In this document: in pieces, positions 45,485-64,000 of the stretch
Layout: every line of letters starts with the position of its first letter
Position numbering within the stretch: position 1 is the stretch's first letter
Assembly (NCBI GenBank): GCA_004794655.1
Contig: SMMW01000001.1
Span: 7,364,501 to 7,428,500 of the forward strand
From: Marisa cornuarietis
Taxonomy: Eukaryota > Mollusca > Gastropoda > Architaenioglossa > Ampullariidae
DNA: 64,000 nucleotides
Direction of reading: 5' to 3'
The notes under the pieces: generated by a model
What the model was told of the DNA's origin: nothing
Databases searched by the model: none
The model's input: the letters and a program-made list of their open reading frames with translations, nothing else
Position numbers and translations under genes: made by a program

Positions 45485-45557
45485 GCCCGGTTAGCTCAGT
45501 CGGTAGAGCATCAGACTTTTAATCTGAGGGTCGCGGGTTCAAGTCCCACATCGGGCG
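45485..45557 (+). tRNA. trnK-UUU: tRNA-Lys (anticodon UUU)
   Basis: The 73-nt cloverleaf is complete: acceptor GCCCGGT pairs with ATCGGGC (one G-U), the D arm is GCTC-AGTCGGTA-GAGC, the anticodon arm TCAGA-CTTTTAA-TCTGA has UUU at the anticodon, the variable loop is GGGTC, the T arm is GCGGG-TTCAAGT-CCCAC, and the discriminator is G. A box (TAGCTCAGTCGG) and B box (GGGTTCAAGTC) are canonical. TTTT at 45563-45566 and TTTTT at 45581-45585 can terminate RNA polymerase III. It lacks any SINE body and has no intron. Confidence 0.97.
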
Positions 45558-45562
45558 CATAA

Positions 45563-45585
45563 TTTTAGCCTGATCGAACCTTTTT
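45563..45585 (+). terminator. RNA polymerase III terminator T-runs after tRNA-Lys
   Basis: TTTT begins six bases past the tRNA 3' end, with TTTTT about 18 bp later. Confidence 0.7.
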
Positions 45586-45704
45586 ACTTATAAGAAAGGA
45601 ACAGGTTTTACGGCATCATTTTAAAGCCGATATAGCCGTCATCGCACTGCTAACACCACCGATTTCTAATGTTCATAAAAATGTGTGTATCAAACACTCC
45701 CATG

Positions 45705-45845
45705 TCACCAAGAAGGCCAGTCGAATCGACCACCTAACGAGTTGCTTCGACCACGAACGACCATAGACAATAGCTGGTTCGACTCCCATCATCGTCAGTG
45801 CTATATTTTGGCCACGAAATAGGTGAATTTTGATGTACTCTTCTT
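45705..45845 (+). repeat. Phrase repeat family I, copy 3
   Basis: CAGTCGAATCGACCACC, GTTGCTTCGACCACGAACGA, CCATAGACAATAGCTGGTTC and GACTCCCATCATCGTC are followed by the tail TATTTTGGCCACGAAATAGG and TGAATTTTGATGT. The tail matches GGAATTTGGCTATAAAATA and TGAATTTTAGTGT at 7405-7450. Confidence 0.6.
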
Positions 45846-45890
45846 TATCGGTTGACCTGCATACGTCGATCTTGGTCTTTTTTTTTTATC

Positions 45891-45920
45891 GCGCGCGCGC
45901 GCGAGTGTGTGTGTGTGTGT
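45891..45920. repeat. (GC)n(GT)n compound microsatellite
   Basis: A run of alternating GC passes directly into alternating GT; alternating purine-pyrimidine throughout, so potentially Z-DNA forming. Confidence 0.9.
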
Positions 45921-46029
45921 AGAAGTAAGGAAGGAGTTTTTGTTTGTTTTTAGTAAAACAATAATAGTATAGCTTCCATTTGTATGTGGCATATGCTAGT
46001 TTTTTTTTTTAAGCCTTGCACGACACACT

Positions 46030-47290
46030 CGGTCAGAAAGTAGCCGGAGATGTTTCTTCGCAATCACAGTGAAATAAGCTCTGCAAGCTCTGAGGCAGTT
46101 CCTCTGGTGTGTGGCGTACCACAGGGATCCGTTCTGGGTCCATTATTATTTTCTGTATATACTTCACAGCTTGGACAGGTAATCGAACGCTTTCAGATGG
46201 GACGACAGTTCTTTGCGGACGATACACAGATTCTAAACAGTTTTCCCCCCGACCCAGCAGTGGCTAGGAATGCGCTTCAACGACTTGAATCTTGTTGTGT
46301 CGCGGTGAAGGCATGGATGACCAGAAATCGTCTTAAACTCAACGACGACAAGACAGAAGCTTTACTGTGCGGCCCCAGGGCCAGAAGGGAGCAGATCGGC
46401 ATTAGTGCCGTGCAGGTCGGTGACGCCTCCATAGCCTTTGCTGACTGTGTACGGGACCTCGGGCTGTTTATTGATGCAGAGCTCTCCATGTGTAACCACG
46501 TTAGTTCTGTTGTGGCAAAATCCTACTACTTTTTGAGGACTTTAGGTAGACTACGGCCCATGCTGACTCAAGCTGCTGCCAACTCACTTGCTGTGGCTAC
46601 CATCATATCAAGATTAGACTACTGTAATAGTGCATTGTGGGGTATACCTGCTACACAGTTAGATCGACTCCAAAGAGTTCAAAACACAGCCGCCAGGATT
46701 GTCACCCGTGCAAAGTCGTCCACTGAGCACATCACGCCTATCCTACAGAGCCTTCACTGGCTCCCAGTGAAAAAGCGCATTGATCACAAAGTGCTTTCGA
46801 TTGCACAGTCCTGCATGTTTAAAACTGCTCCTGGATATTTACAAGAGGTAGTTCCTCCTTACCAGCCGTCACGTGGTCTTCGCTCCGGCTCCCAGTCACG
46901 CTTCTGTCTCCCTGCAGTGGAAGACACTAACAAGAAGCGCACTGGAGCCAGGGCCTTCAAAAACGCGGCACCTAAACTGTGGAATGCTCTGCCATCGTCA
47001 TTGTCCACCATCACCTCACCAACCACGTTTCGAAAAAGACTGAAGACCCATCTGTTTATTTAAGACGGACTTAAACTTAAACAACCAAGCAACACTGGTG
47101 TCTTTATTTGGGACTGGGTCCGGTCGTGGTCTAATCGAAGACTTTATATAATATATACTGTCTTTGATCGAAAAGACTTTGTCGAATTAGTAGCTGGTCC
47201 GATCGGCCGTCGGTCCTTCGATCTTTCCTTCTCACTACTTTGTATGAGACCCCTGCAGTAAGCTCAGATTGTTAGAAAATAAATTTAAAA
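46030..47290 (+). mobile_element. LINE fragment (second CR1/L2-type lineage) with long intact RT C-terminal frame
   Basis: A 337-residue open frame (46050-47063) covers the C-terminal two thirds of a reverse transcriptase: CGVPQGSVLGPLLFSVYTSQ, the catalytic FADDTQ, WMTRNRLKLNDDKTEALL, the DLGLFIDAELSM block, SRLDYCNSALWGIPATQLDR, SLHWLPVKKRIDHKV and the AFKNAAPKLWNALPSSL ending common in CR1/L2/Crack-type elements. The first Met is not the natural start: a stop precedes it in frame and RT similarity shifts frame at the left edge. This makes a 5' truncation plus one frameshift. About 220 bp of 3' UTR follow. Absence of stops over 1 kb suggests a younger copy than the other LINE family here. 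Confidence 0.9.
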
Positions 47291-47747
47291 TACGCTATCA
47301 GATTATATGCATTTAAAATTGGCTGCGAAGACGTACAATAAACCTATTATATAGGACACTAATAATTATAGTTGGCTTGATCGCTTCACAGCCACATTAA
47401 ATATCTGTTATTGGTGGAACAGGGGAGAGTTAACCAGTCTCACACTTCTCACCACGTCACCACTGTCCTGGGTCTACCTTAATCTTGTGCCGGTTGATGG
47501 TTCCGGCAAGGCCAAAACATAGTCTTCCAACAGGCTACTCGATGGGGTGAAGCTCCCACTTAACCTTTTTCTCTCTCTCACCGACTGCACTGTCACTTCT
47601 ACTCCACCCTCTTTTCCTCATACCCCCCCCCCCGAATCTATTCGAAGGTACTCCGGCTACCTTCCCCTGTTGCCATACCCACCCACCCCCTAGTCCACAC
47701 GTGTGAAAGCCAGTGTGTGTCGGGCCCCATTCAGCTACCCTCTACCA
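47291..47747. other. Intergenic DNA, no gene recognised
   Basis: Mixed-composition sequence with C-rich runs near 47620-47700. Nothing identifiable. Confidence 0.45.
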
Positions 47748-47990
47748 CAGGGGTGGGGAACATTTTTTCCTCAAAGGACCATTTTAATATTATATAATAT
47801 CATTCGCGGGCCGTACAAAATGATCTACTTAAAAATGATCGAAGCTTGCTCTGTTTGGTCAAGCTGTAGTTTTGCTACAGTACGTGTTAGCAGTTTTGCA
47901 ACGTGTACAATCCCAGCCTGCCTGACACTGCTGTCCTTTGAGTCACCACAATCCGAAAGCTATATATATGCCCTGCCGCTATAAAAAGCA
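47748..47990 (+). mobile_element. One end of a hAT-like non-autonomous DNA transposon
   Basis: The edge CAGGGGTGGGGAAC followed by TTTTTTCCTCAAAGGACCAT and CATTCGCGGGCCGTACAAAA has the form of a widespread hAT-type terminus (CAGGGGTGGGGAACC). The opposite TIR (GTTCCCCACCCCTG) was not found downstream, so the element is truncated or its far end has decayed. The adjoining 8 bp, CTCTACCA, would be the target-site copy. Confidence 0.6.
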
Positions 47991-48195
47991 CAGCTAAACA
48001 ACTGTTTGGAGTCTTTAAAAAACATGGTTATAATTAAACAGTTCCTAGAAAAGACAGATATAGTAACAAAACCTTTACAATTTTCTCATGCACAATTTTC
48101 TGTTTGTGGTTGTGATGGAACTACATTTAATAACAATAATGAAGACTATTTAGCACACACATACCACCTCCTGATGGCTATATCACGGCAAGGCA

Positions 48196-48312
48196 GCCAG
48201 CCATGTAAACAGATGCCACTTGCAGAGAAAGAGTAGGGTGCCCGAGACGAGAGCTGAACCCAGGACACCCATCCTTCACTGTATTGGCGACAAACGCTAA
48301 CCGTTGCCCTCC
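48196..48312 (-). mobile_element. tRNA-derived SINE, copy 2
   Basis: On the minus strand GGCAACGGTTAGCG (A box), GCCAATACAGTGAAGGATGG, CCTGGGTTCAGCTC (B box), TCGGGCACCCT and TTCTCTGCAAGTGGCATCTG appear in the same order as copy 1 at 42990-43135, with roughly 85% identity by eye. Confidence 0.78.
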
Positions 48313-49549
48313 TCCTGACGGAGTTCCTGGTATTTACAAAATGTCTACAAATGTGCTCAACACACAGACATCCTTGCAAATGCAAAAAATTAATTTATAA
48401 ACCCATACTAGTTTTTACCATCCAAAGCTTTTTCATTTGTTCGTCCCTTTGAAAGCCACAAGGATAATATTGGATACTTATATACCTGAACTGTTCACTA
48501 AGGTACACGGCAATGGCAATGATTTTTTTTTTTTAATTGTATGAGCCGACATGTGGTCGTAGAATCACGTATCAGCCGACATCAGATTGGAAGTGGTCTA
48601 CCCTCAGCGTGGGGTGAAGGTCACGTGTCCACATACTCTCCAAAATCGTCTACACGGGCAGTGGGCATCCGATGAAAAGCATATATACGTCTGTCCCGTC
48701 ATGTACTCGTAATATGTGTCCTGTCCGTCCCGTAATACTTGTCCCTTAAAATTTACATTATTGTTATTCACTTAAAATACATTTATGTTGCCACGAAAGA
48801 AGAAAGTATGACTGGTCGACATAACAATAACTGGCCAAAATAAAAGAGCCACAATTTGGCTGTACGCTGTTGGTCTTACGCACTCACTACAAGCTAACCC
48901 GATGTTTTATGACGACAGTTAAAATGTCAACACAGCTGCATGCAGGCGCTACTATACACACGGGGCAAATCGACTGCAACCACCTGTTGCGTGTATTTAT
49001 AGATCAGTAGCGACGTGCTTGTAAAACGAATAATCGTCAGTGTTCACCAGGAATTATATACGTGCTTGAAGATTTCTGTGCGATCTGTTAAGACTTCGAA
49101 TTTATTCAACTAAAAGGTGAGAAATATTAATATGTGACTGCGTGAGAGCAGCGTCTATATTACAAAGAGACCTTTACAATTAAATTTTAAGTCTCTTGAC
49201 TGCGTGGTCCCCGCCTTCCACCGAGCTGGTGTGTGCTGCTCCTACTCTGCCAAAGCTGACGTGACTGTGTGATTCCCGCCTACAACCAAGCCTGTCGACT
49301 TAAATGTCAAACGAACTTAGTGAATAATTATGAGTATGTTAGTGATTGTTTTTTATGAAGGAATTTAATTCACATTTAAGTTGGTCCGTCGGAACGTCGT
49401 CTGCATTGACGTAGAAAGATGCTCAACTTTGGGAGGTGGGGAGGGCAAACTCCATGCTGACAGTGAACGATGTTCACATTCTTGCCTCTTTTTTTTTTAA
49501 GGGGATCGGCTGCCCTCCCTCTTTGCCCCTGGTTCCTATGGGGGGGAGG
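48313..49549. other. Intergenic DNA, no gene recognised
   Basis: Contains moderately CpG-containing stretches (48540-49330) but no supported coding or RNA gene. Confidence 0.45.
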
Positions 49550-49680
49550 GGGGTAATCGGTCATTTTGGCCCAGCTATCTCCTCACAGAACCCGAGTCAA
49601 ATCGTCCCAGCTATGTCCATTTCGTCCAGGCAAGACCATTTCATCCCAACACCGAAAAGTCAAATCATCCCAGGCACAAA
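49550..49680 (+). repeat. Phrase repeat family II, best-preserved copy
   Basis: In order: GGTCATTTTGGCCCAGCTAT, TCCTCACAGAACC, GAGTCAAATCGTCCCAGC, TATGTCCATTTCGTCC, GGCAAGACCATTTCATCCC and AACACCGAAAAGTC with AAATCATCCCAGGC. This supplies the consensus used to recognise the other three copies. Confidence 0.7.
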
Positions 49681-51580
49681 AGATGAATCGATCACCGATG
49701 ACAGAAGTATAGCCATAAGAGCCATGCCAGAGAGTAAACCAAATAACCTAAACCTCCACCTTCCCAAAATCTCCACTAAAAGAACTGATTGGAATCTGTA
49801 TCAGTCACTAATAGAAATGACTGATGTATAATAATAATAAAGATTTTTATAGCGCATATTCACACTCATAGAGAGCATGCTCTTAGCGCTTAAAAACAAG
49901 GAAGAGACATGGACTAAATGGATAGGACATGAGGGACAGAAGAATAAACGACAGTACTGACGACAAACAAAACAAAGATAGAAAACACAAACAGGCACCA
50001 AGTAACAGGAGCAAAGAAAATAGTGATTCTGCAGAGAAAGATGGTAGAAAAGTCGCATGAGCGGGAGGGGGGAGGGTAAGAAGGACAAGGATTGTGTGGA
50101 CTGTGTTAGGAGTAATGCTCAAGGAAGAGGTGCGTTTTCAGTGCAGATTTGAAGGATTCAATTGTAGGAAGGTGGCGGATATGGAAAGGGAGAGAGTTCA
50201 ATTGTTTTGATGCACAGTAGCCAAAAATCCTGTGACCATATGTTGTTGTTTTGGTGACAGGAACAGTAAGGATATGGTCATCAGAGGAAGAGCGTAGTTG
50301 TCTGGCTGGAACATAAGGGATGAGAAGTTCAGAAAAATAGGGCAGGAGCCTGCAAAGAAATTAAAACAGCACAGACAGTTTGTACTGACTGCGAGAACAG
50401 ACGGGTAGCCAGTGTAGAGAACGAAGGAGAGGAGTGACATGGCTCTAAGCATCAGACATGCAGCGGAGTTCTGTACTTTCTGGAGTCTCTGAATGAGGTA
50501 TGAGGGGCAGTCTGCCAGCAAGGAGTTGCAGTAGTCAAGCCGAGAAAGAACAAACGCACAGACAAGAGTGTTGGTAGCACGTGTAGAGAGAAAATGACGG
50601 ATGGCACTGATCTTACGGAGCTCATAGTAGGCAGACTGACAGACAGCTGTAACATGTTTATCAAGGGTCATGTCATCAGTGACAATAAATCCCAGATTCC
50701 TAGTGGATGACGTGAAGGTGATGTTGGTTTCGCCCACCTTGATGTGATTGGGCAGACTGACGAGCGAAGGTTGATGTCTTCTTCTATGGCACAAGAGGGT
50801 TTCCATTTTATTGTCGTTGAGGTTAAGCTTGTTTTTTACCATCCAGCCCTTGACATCGCTAATACAAGCTTCTAGAGAACTAATAGCAGAGAGATGCATG
50901 GCTCCCTGATGATGACATGGATACCAAAACAGACAAGCTGACAAACAGTATCATCTAAGCAATAAAATCAGCAACACCAGCAGGAAATGGTAAGAAGTAT
51001 AGAGATGCTGGTCAGCCCTGGTGACCAAAGAGTGTGAAAAGGCAGCTAGAAACAGAAAGCACAATAAGCTAAAGGTATGGAAAAGTAAGTAGCAGAACAA
51101 TGAAAAACAGAATACAGAAAGCCAAAGTCCTTACTGAAAACCACTATATCCTACAGGAAAAAAAGAAGAATGGCACAGATTCACTAGATTTAAATGCAAA
51201 GCTAAATGATAGTTGGAAAAAGATTAAAAGACTTAACCTGGGCCCTATAGGTCTACCATGCCTGGCTTACTAAAAGATGGCTAAAAATGCGAGACAAAAG
51301 CAAACCAGAATTTAAAATATACAAAACAGGCTGGACCCTCGATCTCTAAACCTAAAAGATCCCTATAAACTAAAAAACAGAATATCTTTGGAAGAACTTG
51401 AGCAGGCCTTAAGCTAAAAGACAAGGATCTTACCAAATGCCACCCCCAAAACTTCTTATTCTAGAGCTTTTTAACGAAATCCTTGATAACAGTTCCATCT
51501 ATAATCCCTAAAACAGGTTACAGTAGTCCCCATCTCCAGACCAGGCAAAGCAAAAACAGCCCCATCTAGTCGACCGCAGC
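49681..51580 (+). mobile_element. Degraded endonuclease-RT LINE split by a nested insertion
   Basis: Left part (49681-49826): HLPKISTKRTDWNLYQSLIE, typical of the end of the endonuclease region. Right part (50906-51580): an AIKSATP-like segment, the block around 51010-51040 that reads GQPW then, after a one-base loss, TKECEKAARNRK, and near 51530 PISRPGKAKTAPSS as at the start of jockey-like RT domains. Many stops and shifts. The two parts are separated exactly by the minus-strand LINE copy C. Confidence 0.7.
49827..50905 (-). mobile_element. CR1/L2-like LINE fragment, copy C, nested in another LINE
   Basis: The left edge is the (TAA)n tail plus GATTTTTATAGCGCATATTC. On the minus strand ORF2 reads SAISSLEACISDVKGWMVKN, KLNLNDNKMETLLCHRRR, NHIKVGETNITFTSSTRNLG, LSRLDYCNSLLADCPSYLIQ and the KVQNSAA block, with later frameshifts. 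It is truncated 5' of the linker region. CTGATG is present at both junctions with the outer element (49820s and 50906-50915), compatible with a short target duplication. Confidence 0.88.
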
Positions 51581-52263
51581 ACCGAAGTCGGAGGACTATA
51601 ATCATAGTTCGTAACTAGAGTGCGTACCGTCAACCCACATGATTCAGTAGCGGGTCGAATGGGTGAGTAGGGCTGAGAAACACAATTTTTATGTGCGATG
51701 CTGTCGTCTTCTCCGTTTTCCCATAAGAATATTACTCACGTTTAATAGTTTCCATCATTATTTTCTTAATTATAGTTATTACTGAATTTATGTTAACACT
51801 GTAACAAAAATAAATGCAGCAGCAAACTGTTGACGATAATGGTTACTCCCGTACTGGGGGAAAAAAAGCAGCCACTGACGCCATCTGTTATTCTTCCGTT
51901 TCCGTAGTCTGCTGATCGACGAAAATATCTTCTAGTCATAAGGAAGTCGAACATTTCTTTTCGCGAACGTGCCTCTGCCTCATGTAAGAGTTTCTTAACG
52001 ATGATATTTTTACACACTTGCCCTCTTCCTGAAAAGAAAACTTGGTGTTGGTGATCTTCCTTTCCGATGTCTGAAACCTGAGAAGTGATATTCGACAGAG
52101 AAAATTTTCAGTTGTGGGTTTTGTTTAGCTTGCTGTTTAACTTTCAACCTCAGTACAATAGCTCTATCTGCTGCCTTTTCATTTTCAAACTGTGCATGTG
52201 GTGCATGCGGAATACTTTTTTTTTATCAAGTTTTGTTAGTATGTGGATGATCTAACTGCATGC
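51581..52263 (+). promoter_or_regulatory. Presenilin 5' flank and probable 5' UTR
   Basis: A TTTTGTTAG acceptor ends at 52239, just before the coding exon; a non-coding first exon therefore probably lies upstream, perhaps in the CpG-containing stretch 51850-52080. The transcription start cannot be placed. Confidence 0.4.
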
Positions 52264-61476
<9,213 letters not shown>

Positions 61477-61895
61477 TGCTTCAAGGTTTTTATTATTTTT
61501 TTAATTAAGCATTTAATCTTTCTGTGCTACCTATCAATTTTCCAATGTTTGAATGCACAAAATGACAAAAAAGATTGTAAAGGCATTCCAGTAAAACTAG
61601 TTACTTATCTTGCTTTTTTAAATTTCATTTTTTTTAAAAACTAAAATTATTGAATAATTTAATTGGGATCATTGCACTTTGGGTGGATAAATAAACAAAG
61701 AGAGAAATAAGGTTGACTTTTGCTTGAGACTATCTCTGAACTTCTGAAGCCAAAATTAGTAGCTCAGTCCTCATCACTTCTTCTTCTTGGCAAACAGGCA
61801 TGTCACTAGCATATTCTTTTTAACTCTTTTGCATTTTGCCATTGAGCAGAAATTCAGAGGGAAAAACTCCTTTTGTCCACCCAGCACTGGCTGGG
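61477..61895 (+). other. Presenilin 3' UTR
   Basis: An AATAAA hexamer at 61690-61695 is the most plausible polyadenylation signal. No other feature was seen. Confidence 0.5.
61690..61695 (+). promoter_or_regulatory. Candidate polyadenylation signal for presenilin
   Basis: AATAAA in the sequence GGATAAATAAAC, about 215 bp after the stop codon. Confidence 0.45.
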
Positions 61896-62250
61896 TATTA
61901 TTATTATTATTAAAGTAGATTTATATAGCGCAATTTTCAACCCCAGAGTCGACTCAATGTGCTTTTAAAAAAAAAACAGATTGACACAGAAACCATGTTC
62001 AAACAAAGACCAAACTTATTAACAAACAATTATACAGAGACATTGCAACAAACAAAAATACAAGGTAGAAAAAGAAAATACCGGACACAAGCATGAACAT
62101 AACATCTAAAGGATAACATTGAGAGTCATAGTGTGGCGGAGTCTACAGCTGTGAGCAAACCATTCGACGAATGTCAGCAGACACAGTCACAGTGAGTGAA
62201 CTCAATACGCCCAGAGCACGCATTTAGCGTATCCTGTATTATTTAGCGTA
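61896..62250 (-). repeat. LINE/SINE 3' tail remnant, third tail type
   Basis: A (TTA)n run is followed by AGATTTATATAGCGCAATTT and CCAGAGTCGACTCAATGTGC. The body after this does not match copies A-D. It probably represents another retroelement family with the same kind of 3' end. Confidence 0.5.
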
Positions 62251-62257
62251 TTACACC

Positions 62258-62390
62258 CACGGGTCAAGGGAAGAAAAAAATTACAATTCCATATTTTGTA
62301 GAAATGAAAATTACAAACATCGTTTTAACAGATTCTAGGAATTTTGGTTTGAAATTTGTAAATGTTTTAAGATTTTTCAAGAAGTATTTA
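62258..62390 (+). repeat. 133-bp perfect direct repeat, first copy
   Basis: Begins CACGGGTCAAGGGAAG and ends TTTTTCAAGAAGTATTTA. It is base-for-base identical to 63770-63902. Confidence 0.97.
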
Positions 62391-63620
62391 GGTATCCTGA
62401 CCTTTCAGGTAAGGTTGGGCACTGCTATAACCTGTTGAACTTTTGTTTTCCAGCCTTTATTTAAAACAGTTGTGAGTAATAAAACATGAGCTATTTTTTC
62501 ACTAATGCAATGAAAGTGCCAGTGACAGTAAATGAAAAAAAAAACTGAACAATATTTTAAATAGGTTGTTAGTGCGGAATATTTTCACGCATACCTTTTG
62601 CATTTCATCCAGAGTATAAATCTGGATTGAAAAAGTAATCTTGCAACAGCATCAAAATTTCTAGAGGGAAGAGGGTTTCTCCTGCCAGTTGTCTTTGGGT
62701 GAACAGAAGATAATGATCCTGGCAGAAGCATAGCTTTAGTTCTATGTGTGACATTTGCATAGAAATGTGAGATACAGAAGAGTTTCTTGTAGTAAGTGCT
62801 TTGTGTCATAACAACCTAGTTGTGCCTGATAAGTATGTAGACACAAAGATGCAGCAACAGTGCATCACAATGCACAGCCTTTTTCGTTGAGTGGTCCATG
62901 ATAGCAGAAAAGGATGAATCTTAGCATTCAGATGTTTTTGTGATGAGAAATACTTGTAGATACTGTGGTCATTGTGAAATATGAAATAATCATACTGTCA
63001 TATGTGGTGATGAATGTCTCTAAAGTTTCTCATCTTTTATTTTGATTTCTGTTGTATCAAAATGCATACTTTCAAGAGTAAATGTACTGTTTTGTTATAT
63101 TTAATCCTTTCCTCTGCAGGATTGTACATTACAAAAAAACCTGAAAGAAATAATGATACATATAGAATATAGTGAGTACTGCATCACATTGCAATTCTTT
63201 GTATGCCTTTATGGACCAGAACACTTCATAGTCATCCATGTTTTCTTTGTTGTCAGTATTTGTGCTATTTTGATACAAATTAAAAAAAAATTGTACATTT
63301 GTTTCTGTACATAAATTTGAAAGATGTGCAGTGTGTGCTGATGCATTTATTATTTACTTCTTAAATGGCAGACATATAGGCCACTTCTCCTCAGCAGTAT
63401 TGATCAGGTTCATTGCTTTCACTGACACCTTAGGATGGTGGCTCTGGTTTGAAAGTGGTAAAGGTTTTGCATTTTCTGCAGCTATTATGGTTTTGAAGTA
63501 TATGTATGTGCTTTTATGTGAAAGCAATGGATTTGCATAAAATGTTAAAAGACACAGATTTTTTTCCAGAGAGTTTTAATAACACAATTTGGAGACACAC
63601 AGGATGTACAGTTCGTGATA
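62391..63620. other. DNA between the 133-bp repeats, no gene recognised
   Basis: AT-rich sequence without coding features. The short open frame at 63331-63540 has no recognised similarity. Confidence 0.45.
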
Positions 63621-63680
63621 AAACTGAAGGTTTGATAAAAATACTGAAGGTTTGATAAAAATACTGAAGGTTTGAGAAAA
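63621..63680 (+). repeat. 20-bp minisatellite, three units
   Basis: Three consecutive units of ATACTGAAGGTTTGATAAAA with one or two substitutions each. Confidence 0.95.
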
Positions 63681-63769
63681 ATCTAGATTTGCGGTGCCTC
63701 TTTTAGACATGCACAGCTGATTCAAGAAATAACTGGGTCCTTGCTGATCGTGGCAGCTTGTATTCTACA

Positions 63770-63902
63770 CACGGGTCAAGGGAAGAAAAAAATTACAATT
63801 CCATATTTTGTAGAAATGAAAATTACAAACATCGTTTTAACAGATTCTAGGAATTTTGGTTTGAAATTTGTAAATGTTTTAAGATTTTTCAAGAAGTATT
63901 TA
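63770..63902 (+). repeat. 133-bp perfect direct repeat, second copy
   Basis: Identical to 62258-62390, same orientation, 1,512 bp downstream. Sequence outside the 133 bp differs immediately on both sides. Confidence 0.97.
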
Positions 63903-64000
63903 TAAGCTTAGTTTGGGACAAATACTGGGTTTCAACAAAGATTTTTATATTTTGATTTGTCACCTGATCAATTTAAATTGTGAAATAAATGATGGGAAGC

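Noticed and set aside
45485..45557. SINE head instead of a tRNA gene
   Set aside because: All stems pair, both internal promoter boxes are canonical and pol III terminators follow at once, with no SINE body.
46050..47063. Longest open frame in the window as a host gene
   Set aside because: It is the RT C-terminal part of a LINE (VPQGSVLGP, FADDTQ, LDYCNSALWG) with its start truncated.
63331..63540. Short open frame near the window end
   Set aside because: No recognisable domain and no supporting splice sites.
62258..63902. LTR retrotransposon or small TRIM
   Set aside because: The direct repeats lack TG...CA ends, no target duplication is visible, and there is no primer-binding site or polypurine tract next to them.

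Overview
This is eukaryotic, intron-rich, AT-rich DNA. Protein sequence similarity, gene structure and repeat content suggest a lophotrochozoan animal, probably a mollusc (perhaps a gastropod); the species cannot be fixed from the sequence. No prokaryotic operons, CRISPR arrays or rRNA genes were seen. Seven conserved protein-coding genes and one tRNA gene were reconstructed by reading exons, splice sites and phase by hand. All reading frames close: SRP9 78 aa, Ena/VASP 422 aa, hydroxyacid oxidase 372 aa, FAM177 163 aa, TMEM62 664 aa, presenilin 541 aa, and a YIF1 C-terminal part that begins before the window.

Layout: YIF1 (+, 233-1841, 5' part missing) is tail-to-tail with SRP9 (-, 6023-7899). 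SRP9 is head-to-head with Ena/VASP (+, 8524-17011), which is followed in tandem by a peroxisomal 2-hydroxyacid oxidase (+, 20362-25649). That gene is tail-to-tail with FAM177 (-, 29033-31868), which is head-to-head with TMEM62 (+, 31999-42440) across about 130 bp. A repeat-dense interval (42.7-51.6 kb) with a tRNA-Lys(UUU) gene (45485-45557) precedes presenilin (+, 52264-61476). The last 2.5 kb holds presenilin 3' sequence and repeats, including a perfect 133-bp direct duplication.

The genes are ordinary housekeeping or cell-biology genes: Golgi transport (YIF1), signal recognition particle (SRP9), actin assembly (Ena/VASP), peroxisomal oxidation (HAO), an uncharacterised conserved protein (FAM177), a membrane metallophosphoesterase-like protein (TMEM62) and the gamma-secretase catalytic subunit (presenilin). 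They do not form one pathway.

The accessory content is mobile DNA: four copies of one 5'-truncated CR1/L2-like LINE family, a younger LINE fragment of another lineage, a degraded LINE split by a nested LINE, a P-element/THAP9-like fossil, a TIR-bounded DNA transposon in a TMEM62 intron, one end of a hAT-like element, two tRNA-derived SINEs, and two families of degenerate 'phrase' repeats built from short recurring motifs. I did not find a convincing new multi-gene system. The most interesting unexplained items are the two phrase-repeat families, the TIR element with its uncharacterised protein, and the altered active site of the hydroxyacid oxidase.
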